From an uncultured Bacilli bacterium (GTDB taxonomy: Bacteria; Bacillota_I; Bacilli_A; RF39; UBA660): 46,019 bases of DNA. Of this stretch, positions 17,428 through 25,995 are shown piece by piece. The DNA is taken from the NCBI GenBank assembly GCA_910584085.1, contig CAJTZY010000012.1, positions 1 through 46,019 of the forward strand, given 5' to 3'. The position numbers and the translations under genes were made by a program. Every line of letters begins with the position of its first letter. The first letter of the stretch is position 1. A model generated the notes under the pieces. The model saw only the letters and a list, made by a program, of their open reading frames with translations, searched no databases and was not told the origin of the DNA.

Positions 17428-18877
17428 TCATATCACCCATTCTTTTTATATTGTCAGTTAAATAAGAAGGTCTATACTTCATATTTTTTCTAGAAACCCT
17501 AATTATACTATCTTTTATTCCCTTTATATTTAATGGACTAAAAGGAGTTAAATATGGTGTACCTAAGCATTCAAGACTTGCAAGCTTGGCAATAAAAATT
17601 ATAAATGCTACCATAAATCCAATAATTCCTAAAAAGGATGCTGAAATAATAAATAATATTCTCCATTCCCTAATTGCATCTATTATATCCACATCATAAA
17701 ATACAAGTTCCGATATAGATGTTGCAGCAACTACAATTATTACAATAGGTGATACTATACCTGCTGCAACCGCCGCATCACCTAAAATTAACGCACCAAC
17801 AATACTCATCGCACCACCAGAAAAACTTGGAACATGGACATCAGCTTCTCTAAGAACCTCAAATGTTAAAACAAACAAAAGAACCTCAATAGCAGTTGGA
17901 AATGGTACACCATCCCTTTGAACCGCTAACGATATAAGAAGTTGATCAGGTAAAATCTCATGGTTATAAGTCATAAGGGCTATATAAAGAGCTGGGGTAA
18001 GAAGAGATATAAAAAAACAAATAACCCTAAGTATTCTATTAAAAGAAGCATTAAACGATTTTTGATAATTATCTTCCGCTGACTGAAAAAAATCTGATAA
18101 AGTTGCAGGCAAAATTAAAACAAACGGAGTATTTTCCACCAAAATAACAATCTTACCATTTAAAAGGGAAGAACAAGTTAAATCTGGCCTTTCAGTACTT
18201 ATAAGTTTAGGGAATATACTTTTTTGTTTCTTTTCAATCAATTCCCTAATATATCCACTATCTAAAATACCATCAATATCTATCTTTTTTAAATCATCTA
18301 ATATCCTTTGAACCTTTTTCTTAGGAACAATATCTTTTATATACGCAACAGTTACTTTAGTCTTTGTTCTAATACCAACTGTTGTATCTTCAAACCAAAG
18401 ATTAGAATCTTTTATTCTTTTTCTAATAAGACCGAGATTAATATTGTGATTTTCAGTAAAACTATCCTTAGGTCCACGTATTATAGTTTCACTTGTAGAT
18501 TCACTAACACCCCTATCAAGGGAGGCCTTAGTTTCAATCACAATAGCCTTAGTTGAATTATCAACAACAATAACAGTAAAACCACTTGCTAAATAAAAAA
18601 ACATATCATCATAAGTGGAACAAAACTTCATATTACTACTAAAAATACTATTTTTAACAAGATTATAAAATGAATCAAAAAATTTCTTTTTATCTATATT
18701 AATAATAGCCTTATTTAAAAAATCACTTATTTTATCGTCACTAGATACACTTTCTAAAAAAATATATCCTATTCTATTATTATTTTTTTCTATAATTCTT
18801 GTAACAATATCACTACTTTTACCATTCATATTATTAATTGTTTCAAAAATCTTTTCTATATCACTATCAAGTTTCAT
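17408..18877 (-). CDS. gerAA: GerAA-family germinant receptor subunit A
   Basis: A subunit of the GerA receptor, the oligomer-forming channel component. The 489-residue protein has a cytosolic N-terminal domain of about 270 residues ('RGPKDSFTENHNINLGLIRK', the family hallmark). A C-terminal membrane domain follows with several helices and 'VPFPTAIEVLLFVLTFEVLREA'. ATG 18877 is preferred over 18889: GAAAGG is well spaced for 18877 and directly abuts 18889. It is the first gene of gerAA-AC-AB. The roughly 170-bp region upstream is shared with the divergent ecfA1; I could not identify a convincing forespore promoter there. Confidence 0.9.
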   Translation of the reverse strand: MKLDSDIEKIFETINNMNGKSSDIVTRIIEKNNNRIGYIFLESVSSDDKISDFLNKAIINIDKKKFFDSFYNLVKNSIFSSNMKFCSTYDDMFFYLASGFTVIVVDNSTKAIVIETKASLDRGVSESTSETIIRGPKDSFTENHNINLGLIRKRIKDSNLWFEDTTVGIRTKTKVTVAYIKDIVPKKKVQRILDDLKKIDIDGILDSGYIRELIEKKQKSIFPKLISTERPDLTCSSLLNGKIVILVENTPFVLILPATLSDFFQSAEDNYQKSFNASFNRILRVICFFISLLTPALYIALMTYNHEILPDQLLISLAVQRDGVPFPTAIEVLLFVLTFEVLREADVHVPSFSGGAMSIVGALILGDAAVAAGIVSPIVIIVVAATSISELVFYDVDIIDAIREWRILFIISASFLGIIGFMVAFIIFIAKLASLECLGTPYLTPFSPLNIKGIKDSIIRVSRKNMKYRPSYLTDNIKRMGDMNEESNN

Positions 18878-19051
18878 AATAAAATTCATTCCTTTCTACA
18901 TCTATACAAGAAATAATATTTACAATTTGTATTAGAATAATTACACATTTCAATTAATTATCTATGGTTATTATTAACAAAAATAAAAAAAATATTATTT
19001 TTCTTTACTTTAAAAAAAAACTATAATATAATAGTTAATCAGGTGATATTA

Positions 19052-19834
19052 ATGAGTAGTATACTAAGAATGGAAAATTTAAAATATAAAAACATATTAA
19101 ATGGAATATCACTATCCATAGAAGAAAACACATTTAATGTTTTAATTGGACCAAATAGCAGTGGAAAAACAACACTCACAAAAGCAATCCTTGGGCTAAT
19201 TAAATATGAAGGAAATATTGTATTTTTAGACTTCTTATCAACAAAAAAGAATATTAAAAAAATCAGAAAAGATATAGGATTATTTAGCAATTTAAATAAA
19301 CTGTTAAATGGAACTGTAATATATAACATAATGTTTCCATTGCTAAATTTGGGATATAATGAGGAAGAAGCAAAAGAAAAAATATATACAATAACAAAAA
19401 AATTGGAAATAAATAAAATACTTCTAAAAAATATAGATGACTTAACATCATCAGAAAAAAAATTAACATCATTTGCAGTCGCTATCGCAAATTCACCTAA
19501 ACTTGTAATTATAGATGATTCACTAGATGAATTAGACAACTATAATAGAAATAAAATAATAAATTATTTAAAAAAAATGAAAGATAGTACAATATTATTT
19601 ATTACAAATAATGCGGATGATATATTATGCGCAGACAACTTAATACTGATAAAAAATGGGCAAATTGTAGACAGTGGGGAAACAAAAAAAATACTAGAAA
19701 ATGAAAAACAATTCAGTAAAAATAATATACCAATGCCATTTTTAGCTGACTTGTCACATAAATTAAAAGCTTATAATGTAATAGATGAAATATGCTTAGA
19801 TATAGATGAGATGGTAGATGAAGTATGGAAATAA
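19052..19834 (+). CDS. ecfA1: ECF transporter ATPase EcfA1, motifs degenerate
   Basis: First of two ATPases of an energy-coupling-factor (vitamin/metal uptake) module, identified by fold, order and the following ecfA2-ecfT-truA. Walker A is intact ('GPNSSGKTT', about 33-41). Elsewhere key residues differ from the ABC consensus. The signature reads 'LTSSEKK' rather than LSGGQ (about 131), and Walker B 'LVIIDDSLDELD' has Asp for the catalytic Glu. The switch His is Asn ('ILFITNNAD'), and the Q-loop Gln is not evident. ATG 19052 follows AGGTGAT; GTG 19043 lies inside that site. The frame is intact over 260 residues. Activity may be reduced or the role altered. Confidence 0.78.
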   Translation: MSSILRMENLKYKNILNGISLSIEENTFNVLIGPNSSGKTTLTKAILGLIKYEGNIVFLDFLSTKKNIKKIRKDIGLFSNLNKLLNGTVIYNIMFPLLNLGYNEEEAKEKIYTITKKLEINKILLKNIDDLTSSEKKLTSFAVAIANSPKLVIIDDSLDELDNYNRNKIINYLKKMKDSTILFITNNADDILCADNLILIKNGQIVDSGETKKILENEKQFSKNNIPMPFLADLSHKLKAYNVIDEICLDIDEMVDEVWK

Positions 19835-20628
19835 AATTTGAAAATGTAACCTATAAAAAAATTTTAAATAAATTATCATTCAAAATAAAAAATAGTGATA
19901 TTACTTCTATAATAGGTAAGAATAATAGTGGTAAAACAACTGTTTTAGATTTGATTTACGGAATTTTATTGCCAGATTCGGGGAAAGTAAATATAATCCT
20001 TCCATATAATTCAGAAAAAGCAAATAAAAATCAAAATATAAAAAATGAACTATTTTATTTAAGTTCTGATTATGAAAAGCAATTATTTAACATAAACATA
20101 TATGAAGATATAAAATATGGAATAAAAAATATAGATAATGAAAAACTTTATGAGTTATTAAAAATGTTTGAGTTAAATAGTAGTATCCTTAACAAAAGTT
20201 ACTTAGAAATCAGTAATAGCGAAAAACAAAAAATAGTACTAATATCAATGTTATTAAGTGATAAAAGAGTATTACTATTAGATAATCCAACAAGTAACCT
20301 TGACTATAAAAGTAAACAAACATTAACAAAACTGTTAAAACTAGAAAAGAGAAATGATAATAAAAAAATAATTATAATAACCTCAAATGATACAAATTTT
20401 TTACTTAGTATATCAGATAGAATCATAGTATTAGATGGTGGTAAAATAATAGCAGATGACAATAAATATAATATTTTAGAAAATGAAGATTTACTAAAAA
20501 AAATACATATAGAAATGCCAAATATTATAAATTTTAAAAATAAGGTATTAAAAAATAAAAATATAAATCTAATTCATAGGGATAATCTAAATGATTTAAT
20601 AAAGGATATATATAGAAATGCAAGATAG
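19825..20628 (+). CDS. ecfA2: ECF transporter ATPase EcfA2, motifs degenerate
   Basis: Second ATPase of the ECF module, 267 residues, overlapping ecfA1 by 10 nt. Walker A 'GKNNSGKTT' (about 31-39) is normal. The signature is 'ISNSEKQKI' instead of LSGGQ. Walker B 'VLLLDNPTSNLD' has Asn where the catalytic Glu is expected, and the switch region 'IIITSNDTNF' lacks His. The D-loop 'SNLD' is kept. Both ATPases therefore share the same type of loss. It also overlaps ecfT by 11 nt, so the operon is translationally coupled. Confidence 0.78.
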   Translation: MEIKFENVTYKKILNKLSFKIKNSDITSIIGKNNSGKTTVLDLIYGILLPDSGKVNIILPYNSEKANKNQNIKNELFYLSSDYEKQLFNINIYEDIKYGIKNIDNEKLYELLKMFELNSSILNKSYLEISNSEKQKIVLISMLLSDKRVLLLDNPTSNLDYKSKQTLTKLLKLEKRNDNKKIIIITSNDTNFLLSISDRIIVLDGGKIIADDNKYNILENEDLLKKIHIEMPNIINFKNKVLKNKNINLIHRDNLNDLIKDIYRNAR

Positions 20629-21292
20629 AGTAGTAAAAGACATAACATCAATTGCAAGGGCAATAATATTTATATTATTAATATGTACTATTTTTATTGC
20701 TAAATCCTTATTTTTAATATTATTTTTAACCATTCTCACTTTAATAATTATTATCTTATCAAACTATAGTGTAAATAGATATAGAAAATTACTAAAAAAA
20801 TGCGCTATATGGTTGTTATTTATTCCAATTATATATATAATCATATATAACAATACAAACAGTATATTGATATTTGCATATAAATCAATGATGGTAATTG
20901 CCTTAATAGATAATTTTTTATATGATATTACATTTGGAGAAGTTCACAATATTATATATTCAATAATATATCCATTAAAGAGAACAAAATTTGATATAGA
21001 AGAAATATCATTCCGTATGACAGTAAACCTCTTTTTCGTTAAAAGTATGCTACTGTCAGGTAATAAAATCGTAAATTCACAGTTGCTGAAAAACAAAGTA
21101 AACTATAATGTAAAGAACTTTTTGATGCCAAGATTGATGATAGCAATTAATGAGACAACAGAATTAGAACAAAGCCTAATAATAAAATCATATACATTAA
21201 ATAAAGATAAAAACAATATAAACTCAGACATAATGGTAATTTTATTTGCCTCATTATTTATAATATCAGTATTTAAGGAAGTGATTATGTGA
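20618..21292 (+). CDS. ecfT: ECF transporter transmembrane subunit EcfT, divergent
   Basis: Membrane scaffold linking the two ATPases to substrate-binding S components encoded elsewhere. The 224-residue protein has hydrophobic helices at about 14-50, 65-100 and near the C-terminus. A long cytosolic coupling region includes 'TTELEQSLIIKSYTLNK'. EcfT normally carries Ala-Arg-Gly coupling motifs in this region (EARGYG-like); here 'IIKSYTL' replaces it, matching the erosion in both ATPases. Identification rests mainly on position between ecfA2 and truA plus topology. Confidence 0.68.
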   Translation: MQDRVVKDITSIARAIIFILLICTIFIAKSLFLILFLTILTLIIIILSNYSVNRYRKLLKKCAIWLLFIPIIYIIIYNNTNSILIFAYKSMMVIALIDNFLYDITFGEVHNIIYSIIYPLKRTKFDIEEISFRMTVNLFFVKSMLLSGNKIVNSQLLKNKVNYNVKNFLMPRLMIAINETTELEQSLIIKSYTLNKDKNNINSDIMVILFASLFIISVFKEVIM

Positions 21293-22029
21293 GATATTTT
21301 ATAACTTTTTCCTATGATGGATCTAAGTATAGGGGATATCAGAAGCAACCTAGAACTAAAACGATACAAGGAGAAATAGAAAAAGCATTAAAACAAATTA
21401 ATGCAGGAAAACCTGTTCAAATTTCAGCATCCGGAAGAACCGATGCAGGAGTACATGCATATAATCAAAGAGCCCATTTTGATATGCAAACAAATATTTC
21501 GAGTAGTAAACTTAGACAGGCTATAAATAGTTTAATTCCAGATGATATATACATTAAAGACATTCACGAAGTTGATGATAATTTCCATGCGAGATTTAAT
21601 GTCAAAGCAAAAGAATACATTTATAAAATAAATGTGGGAGTATATAATCCAATAGAAAAAGATTATATTTTTCAATATAATAAAAAATTAGATATTGTCG
21701 AAATGGAACGAGCTTTAAAATATATAGAGGGAACACATAATTTTAAATCATTTGTAAAAATTGACGAGGAAAAAGACGATTATGAAAGAACCATAATGCA
21801 AACCTCAATTACTAGAGATAGCAAAGATGTAAACAAAATAATAATTTCAATTTTAGGAACAGGTTTTATGCGCTATATGGTAAGAAATATCGTAGGTATG
21901 CTTATAGAAATAGGTGAGGGTAAAAGAAAAAGCGAAGACATAATTACAGTACTAAACGAAAAGAATAGAACAAGTGCTGGAATATGTGCTCCTGCTTGTG
22001 GATTATATTTAAAAGATGTTTATTATTGA
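21289..22029 (+). CDS. truA: tRNA pseudouridine(38-40) synthase TruA
   Basis: Modifies uridines 38-40 in the anticodon arm of many tRNAs. The 246-residue protein has 'RYFITFSYDGSKYRGYQKQ' at the start, 'TIQGEIEKAL', and the catalytic 'SGRTDAGVHA' with Asp52. 'FHARFNVKAKEYIYKI' and 'GTGFMRYMVRNIVGML' complete the signature. GTG 21289 overlaps the ecfT stop in a 4-nt GTGA junction, so it is coupled to the ECF operon, the usual arrangement in Bacillota. Confidence 0.95.
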   Translation: MRYFITFSYDGSKYRGYQKQPRTKTIQGEIEKALKQINAGKPVQISASGRTDAGVHAYNQRAHFDMQTNISSSKLRQAINSLIPDDIYIKDIHEVDDNFHARFNVKAKEYIYKINVGVYNPIEKDYIFQYNKKLDIVEMERALKYIEGTHNFKSFVKIDEEKDDYERTIMQTSITRDSKDVNKIIISILGTGFMRYMVRNIVGMLIEIGEGKRKSEDIITVLNEKNRTSAGICAPACGLYLKDVYY

Positions 22030-22046
22030 TATTAACATCTTTTCTA
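22011..22046 (+). terminator. rho-independent terminator
   Basis: AAAAGATGTT (22011-22020) pairs with AACATCTTTT (22034-22043), followed by a T-rich tail. It overlaps the end of truA and ends the ECF-truA operon. Confidence 0.65.
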
Positions 22047-22100
22047 TTGATTTTTTTTAGTAATTAGATTATAATTATTTTAGAATAAAAGGGTGATAAA

Positions 22101-22853
22101 ATGGATATAGCAAATATAACACTTGAAAACGGTATATTGAAAGAGGTATATGGAATTTTTTATTTATACAATTCTAAATATTATTTTATATATACAGAAA
22201 ATGAAATAGATGAAAATGGATATACTGTTTTACATCTAGTGCAGGTAGGCAAGGAAATAGTTAATACACAATCAGGCAAGGTCGATACTGGGAATATGGT
22301 TGGTATAGAAGTTTCAGATCCTAATGAATGGAGGATAGTTCAAGATTCTATCACAAAAATAGTAGATGACAAAAAAAACAATACTCAAAATCCAGATATC
22401 CAATATCTTCCAATAAATATGTTAGCCAACTTAAAAATAATGAATAAAAAGACTTTTAGATTAATGAAAAATGTAGTTGAAGGATGGCTTAAATCAAATC
22501 AACAAAATGAAAATATAATAAATGAAAATTCCAATGCTAATTTACCTTCTGAAAGCGTAAACCAAGCGAACAATTTGATTCAAAATTTTCCAAATGAAAA
22601 TTTATATGGCAATATGCAAAATACAAATTTAGATCAAAATAACTTTAATTCACAACAAACTAATTGGGAAACACAATCTGATTATTCACAAGAGTATGCA
22701 CAAGACACAACTAATAATATGATACAACAAAGTGATGTAATAATTGATTATAGGTCGAGTTTCTTTGAAGAACAAGCAAAAAATCAACAATTACAAATGA
22801 AAATAGATGAATTAAATCAAAAACTATTAAAAATAAAAGAAATAATAGAATAA
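22101..22853 (+). CDS. hypothetical protein, Asn/Gln-rich with C-terminal coiled coil
   Basis: A 250-residue protein I do not recognise. Residues 1-125 look like a folded beta-rich domain ('YGIFYLYNSKYYFIYTENE'). Residues about 133-205 are a low-complexity Asn/Gln/Ser linker. Residues about 215-250 form a likely coiled coil ('NQQLQMKIDELNQKLLKIKE'). There is no signal or membrane segment. GGGTGATAAA precedes ATG 22101. A scaffold or spore-layer role is possible given the next gene, but that is speculation. Confidence 0.7.
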   Translation: MDIANITLENGILKEVYGIFYLYNSKYYFIYTENEIDENGYTVLHLVQVGKEIVNTQSGKVDTGNMVGIEVSDPNEWRIVQDSITKIVDDKKNNTQNPDIQYLPINMLANLKIMNKKTFRLMKNVVEGWLKSNQQNENIINENSNANLPSESVNQANNLIQNFPNENLYGNMQNTNLDQNNFNSQQTNWETQSDYSQEYAQDTTNNMIQQSDVIIDYRSSFFEEQAKNQQLQMKIDELNQKLLKIKEIIE

Positions 22854-22856
22854 TAT

Positions 22857-22886
22857 GTCCATAATGCATAAGAATGTATTATAGAC
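22857..22886 (+). other. intergenic hairpin
   Basis: GTC, one mismatch, ATAATGCAT, a 4-nt loop, then ATGTATTAT, one mismatch and GAC. It starts 4 nt after a stop codon. A T-run follows only about 19 nt later, so it is at best an unusual terminator; it may be an mRNA-end structure. Confidence 0.4.
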
Positions 22887-22938
22887 AATTACGGTAAATT
22901 ATTCTTTTTTTTTGCATAAAATTAGTAGAGGGAATAAT

Positions 22939-23817
22939 ATGAAAAATTTAATTAACTATTATTACAATTTAATGGTAAAAGATTTTAAAAAAATAGACGA
23001 TTATTACTTATTTGATATTGATAGTATAAAATATGTATTTATGCCATTTGATTCAGATATTAATAACCTGCATAAAATATACTCAATCCTTATAAAGAAT
23101 AATAAATATTGTCATGAAATAATTATGAACAAAGATAAATCAATAGTCACAATTTATTCAAATAAACAATATATACTGCTTAAAAAGAATATTTATTTAA
23201 CAAATTTTGTTACATTAGAAGAGATTTTTAGTTATGATGTCATAGTTTATGAAAATCAAAAATTAAATTGGGATAAATTGTGGAAAGAAAAAATTGATTA
23301 TTATGAATACCAAATGAGTCAATTAGGATTTAAATATAAAAATTTAAAAAGGAGTTTTAACTACTACATTGGATTGAGTGAGGCATCAATAAATTTACTT
23401 AATTATATTGATAAAGACAATATAAACTTTTACATATGCCATAAGAGAATATTGAATAAAGAAAATATGGATACTTTTTTAAATCCCCTTAACATAATTA
23501 TTGATAATAGAACTAGAGATATTGCAGAGTATTTCAAAATAAACTATATAAACGAGAATATATCATTAAAAAAAATTATTGAATATTTGGATGCTCTAAG
23601 GTTAGACTATAATGAATGCATTTTACTTTTGGCTAGATTAATGTATCCGAGTTATTATTTTGATGTATATGACAAAATAATACAAGAGAGAGTAAACGAA
23701 GAAAAAATTGAATTCTACTTAAAAAAAAATGTTTACTATGAAACATTTTTAAAAAATATATATAAATATTTTAGAAAAAATAATAAAATCTTTGAAATAG
23801 AATGGTTAGAAAATTAA
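22939..23817 (+). CDS. CotS/YutH-like spore coat protein (kinase-like fold)
   Basis: A 292-residue protein resembling the YutH/YsxE/CotS group of coat-associated proteins related to aminoglycoside phosphotransferases. Telling stretches are the 'WKEKIDYYEYQM' region followed by 'NYYIGLSEASINLL'. Also matching are 'NPLNIIIDNRTRDIAEYFK' (family pattern: D-x-x-S/T-R-D-x-A-E) and 'LLLARLMYPSYYFDVYD'. No catalytic HxD or DFG motif is evident, so it is probably a structural member. AGAGGG precedes ATG 22939; TTG 22912 is rejected. A GCATAAAAT box just upstream resembles a SigE -10. The family call is from motif memory. Confidence 0.55.
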   Translation: MKNLINYYYNLMVKDFKKIDDYYLFDIDSIKYVFMPFDSDINNLHKIYSILIKNNKYCHEIIMNKDKSIVTIYSNKQYILLKKNIYLTNFVTLEEIFSYDVIVYENQKLNWDKLWKEKIDYYEYQMSQLGFKYKNLKRSFNYYIGLSEASINLLNYIDKDNINFYICHKRILNKENMDTFLNPLNIIIDNRTRDIAEYFKINYINENISLKKIIEYLDALRLDYNECILLLARLMYPSYYFDVYDKIIQERVNEEKIEFYLKKNVYYETFLKNIYKYFRKNNKIFEIEWLEN

Positions 23818-24044
23818 TATATATTAATAACTTCCTTAACTTCAGGCACTTCGCTAATTATTGCAGATTCTATTCCATCTTTTAATGTTAAGTCTAACAT
23901 TTGACAATTTGCGCAGGCACCAAGCATTTTTACATAGACTATATTATTTTCATATTTTACAAATTCTATATTTCCACCCTCATTTATTAAAAATGGTTGC
24001 AATTTATTAATAATTTCCTTAATTTTTTCTTCCTGTTTTTTCAT
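23814..24044 (-). CDS. NifU C-terminal-domain (Nfu-type) Fe-S scaffold
   Basis: A 76-residue stand-alone Nfu domain that carries or transfers an Fe-S cluster to apoproteins. The defining 'GACANCQML' motif supplies Cys44 and Cys47, which bridge a [4Fe-4S] cluster between two subunits. 'LRPFLI-NEGG-(N/D)IEFV' is the typical N-terminal stretch, here 'LQPFLINEGGNIEFVKY'. It is convergent with the coat-like gene, their ends overlapping by 4 nt. Suf/Isc partners are not in the window. Confidence 0.92.
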   Translation of the reverse strand: MKKQEEKIKEIINKLQPFLINEGGNIEFVKYENNIVYVKMLGACANCQMLDLTLKDGIESAIISEVPEVKEVINIY

Positions 24045-24138
24045 TTAAATCACCTAAATGTATTATATATTAATACTTATAGTTTGTAAAGTCTTTTTTT
24101 ATTTATTAAAATATGGTATAATTCAACTAGGTGGTATT

Positions 24139-24495
24139 ATGTCAAAAATAAGGAAAGGAAGAATTATACGGGGAACTGTCACTGGAATTGAATCTTATGG
24201 TGTATTTGTGTCATGTGATGACTATTATACTGGTTTAATTCATATTTCAGAAATATCACATGGATTTGTTAAAAATATAAATGATTTTGTTAAACTAGGT
24301 GACCTAATTTTTGTTGAGATTCTTGATGTAGATGAAGAGTTAGGACATCTCAAACTAAGCATTAAAAATATTGAATATAAAAGAAAAATTATTGTTAAAA
24401 GAAAAAAAATAAAAGAAACTCAATTGGGGTTTAAAACCTTAGAATATAAATTACCAATTTGGATAAATGAATCATTAAAAAAAATAAACAAATGA
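24139..24495 (+). CDS. S1-domain RNA-binding protein (CvfD/YugI, GSP13-like)
   Basis: A 118-residue protein with one S1 domain at about 8-78: 'GRIIRGTVTGIESYGVFVS', 'GLIHISEIS', 'VKLGDLIFVEILDVDEE'. A basic linker and a short tail follow. This matches the general-stress/CvfD group, which binds ribosomes and regulates translation in Bacillota. ATG 24139 is selected because GGTGG lies 5 nt upstream and a TATAAT box sits at about 24116; the upstream in-frame ATG would precede the promoter. Confidence 0.82.
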   Translation: MSKIRKGRIIRGTVTGIESYGVFVSCDDYYTGLIHISEISHGFVKNINDFVKLGDLIFVEILDVDEELGHLKLSIKNIEYKRKIIVKRKKIKETQLGFKTLEYKLPIWINESLKKINK

Positions 24496-24558
24496 AGATG
24501 TTGTATTAAATCATATAATTACATTGCGACAATTAAAAAAATATTTTTATAAATTGTA

Positions 24559-24587
24559 TTGACAAATTTAAGTTGTCATGGTATAGT
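24559..24587 (+). promoter_or_regulatory. promoter of first tRNA unit
   Basis: TTGACA at 24559-24564, a 17-nt spacer, TATAGT at 24582-24587, 22 nt before tRNA-Val. Confidence 0.8.
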
Positions 24588-24609
24588 TAATTATGTCAAT
24601 GTTTTTTTC

Positions 24610-24686
24610 GGGCGATTAGCTCAGTTGGTTAGAGCACTTGCCTTACAAGCAAGGGGTCATAGGTTCGAGTCCTATATCGCCCACCA
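24610..24686 (+). tRNA. tRNA-Val (TAC)
   Basis: Acceptor GGGCGAT pairs with ATCGCCC. Anticodon loop CTTACAA gives UAC. T-loop TTCGAGT is normal and CCA is encoded at 24684-24686. Confidence 0.97.
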
Positions 24687-24694
24687 TTTTTTTT

Positions 24695-24770
<76 letters not shown>

Positions 24771-24778
24771 TTTTAATT

Positions 24779-24862
24779 GGAAGGATAGCGAAGTGGCCAA
24801 ACGCGGCAGACTGTAAATCTGTTCCTTCGGGTTCGATGGTTCGACTCCATCTCCTTCCACCA
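24779..24862 (+). tRNA. tRNA-Tyr (GTA)
   Basis: Acceptor GGAAGGA pairs with TCCTTCC. Loop CTGTAAA gives GUA. The long variable arm is as expected for bacterial tRNA-Tyr. CCA is encoded. Confidence 0.97.
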
Positions 24863-24909
24863 CTTACTTTTATAAGTAATGCATGCCGTCTTTTACAATC
24901 AGTTGAAAT

Positions 24910-24984
24910 TGCCTCGTAGCCAAGCGGTAAGGCACCACACTTTGACTGTGGCATGCGCTAGTTCGAATCTAGCCGAGGCAACCA
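24910..24984 (+). tRNA. tRNA-Gln (TTG)
   Basis: Acceptor TGCCTCG pairs with CGAGGCA. Loop CTTTGAC gives UUG. U1-A72 is a normal tRNA-Gln feature. CCA is encoded. Confidence 0.97.
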
Positions 24985-24994
24985 TTAAAAATTT

Positions 24995-25070
24995 GTTCCG
25001 CTAGCTCAGTCGGTAGAGCATTTGACTTTTAATCAAAGGGTCTGGAGTTCGAATCTCCAGCGGGACACCA
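24995..25070 (+). tRNA. tRNA-Lys (TTT)
   Basis: Acceptor GTTCCGC pairs with GCGGGAC (one G-U). Loop CTTTTAA gives UUU. CCA is encoded. Confidence 0.97.
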
Positions 25071-25078
25071 TTTATTAT

Positions 25079-25167
25079 GCCTGAGTGGCGAAATTGGTAG
25101 ACGCACAGGACTTAAAATCCTGCGAGAGTCAAATCTCGTGCCGGTTCAAGTCCGGCCTTAGGCACCA
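25079..25167 (+). tRNA. tRNA-Leu (TAA)
   Basis: Acceptor GCCTGAG pairs with CTTAGGC (one G-U). Loop CTTAAAA gives UAA. A long class II variable arm is present. CCA is encoded. Last gene of the first tRNA unit. Confidence 0.97.
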
Positions 25168-25177
25168 AATGAATTTT

Positions 25178-25202
25178 AAGTAGAGTTTTCTACTTTTTTT
25201 AT
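25178..25202 (+). terminator. terminator of first tRNA unit
   Basis: AGTAGA, loop GTTT, TCTACT, then a run of seven or more T. Confidence 0.8.
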
Positions 25203-25262
25203 AAAAAATATCTAACATATTAAAATATTTTTCATAATACTGAATATTTTGTATAAAATTTA

Positions 25263-25291
25263 TTGACAACTTTTGTATAGTATGTTATAAT
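25263..25291 (+). promoter_or_regulatory. consensus promoter of second tRNA unit
   Basis: Perfect TTGACA (25263-25268), 17-nt spacer and perfect TATAAT (25286-25291), 22 nt before tRNA-Ser. Confidence 0.9.
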
Positions 25292-25312
25292 CATTTTTGT
25301 CAAACACATTTT

Positions 25313-25403
25313 GGAGAAATACCCAAGTCTGGTTGAAGGGATCGGTCTTGAAAACCGACAGGTCGGCGACGGCGCGGGGGTTCGAATCCCTCTTTCTCCG
25401 CCA
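25313..25403 (+). tRNA. tRNA-Ser (TGA)
   Basis: Acceptor GGAGAAA pairs with TTTCTCC. Loop CTTGAAA gives UGA. Long variable arm, G discriminator and encoded CCA. Confidence 0.97.
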
Positions 25404-25420
25404 TTAGTTTTTGATGTTAT

Positions 25421-25497
<77 letters not shown>

Positions 25498-25498
25498 T

Positions 25499-25574
25499 GG
25501 TTCCGTGGTGTAGCGGTTATCACGTCTGCCTGTCACGCAGAAGATCGCGAGTTCGATTCTCGTCGGAACCGCCA
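25499..25574 (+). tRNA. tRNA-Asp (GTC)
   Basis: Acceptor GGTTCCG pairs with CGGAACC. Loop CTGTCAC gives GUC. G discriminator and CCA. Only one base separates it from the tRNA-fMet CCA. Confidence 0.97.
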
Positions 25575-25582
25575 TTTTTTTT

Positions 25583-25658
<76 letters not shown>

Positions 25659-25670
25659 ATTTTGATTTTT

Positions 25671-25696
25671 AATCCTTACTTAAGGATTTTTAATTT
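25671..25696 (+). terminator. terminator of second tRNA unit
   Basis: AATCCTTA (25671-25678), a 2-nt centre and TAAGGATT (25681-25688), then TTTAATTT. Confidence 0.65.
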
Positions 25697-25780
25697 GTTA
25701 ATATATGTATTTATATTTTATATGATATTAGATAATTGTATATGAGATTTACATTAAATCTAAAAAAAACAAAATAATGA

Positions 25781-25809
25781 TTGACTTAATTTAAAAACTA
25801 TGGTAACAT
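25781..25809 (+). promoter_or_regulatory. promoter of third tRNA unit
   Basis: TTGACT at 25781-25786, a 17-nt spacer, TAACAT at 25804-25809. It lies about 100 nt before tRNA-Arg, an unusually long leader compared with the other two units. Confidence 0.55.
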
Positions 25810-25909
25810 TAATGGTGTTTCAGGTAAAATAATATTCTTTAGTACATATACTTTATTAGATGTTGATTTTGCCAGTTTACATAATTTAAATATATAGCAC
25901 TGTAGCAAT

Positions 25910-25986
25910 GCGCTCGTAGCTCAGCTGGATAGAGTGTTTGGCTACGAACCAAAAGGTCAGGGGTTCGAATCCCTTCGAGCGCACCA
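25910..25986 (+). tRNA. tRNA-Arg (ACG)
   Basis: Acceptor GCGCTCG pairs with CGAGCGC. Loop CTACGAA gives ACG, whose A34 is expected to be converted to inosine by TadA. CCA is encoded. Confidence 0.97.
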
Positions 25987-25995
25987 TATTTATAT

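Noticed and set aside
18890..19051. Forespore (SigG) promoter for gerAA
   Set aside because: No convincing SigG-type -35/-10 pair was found in this very AT-rich stretch.
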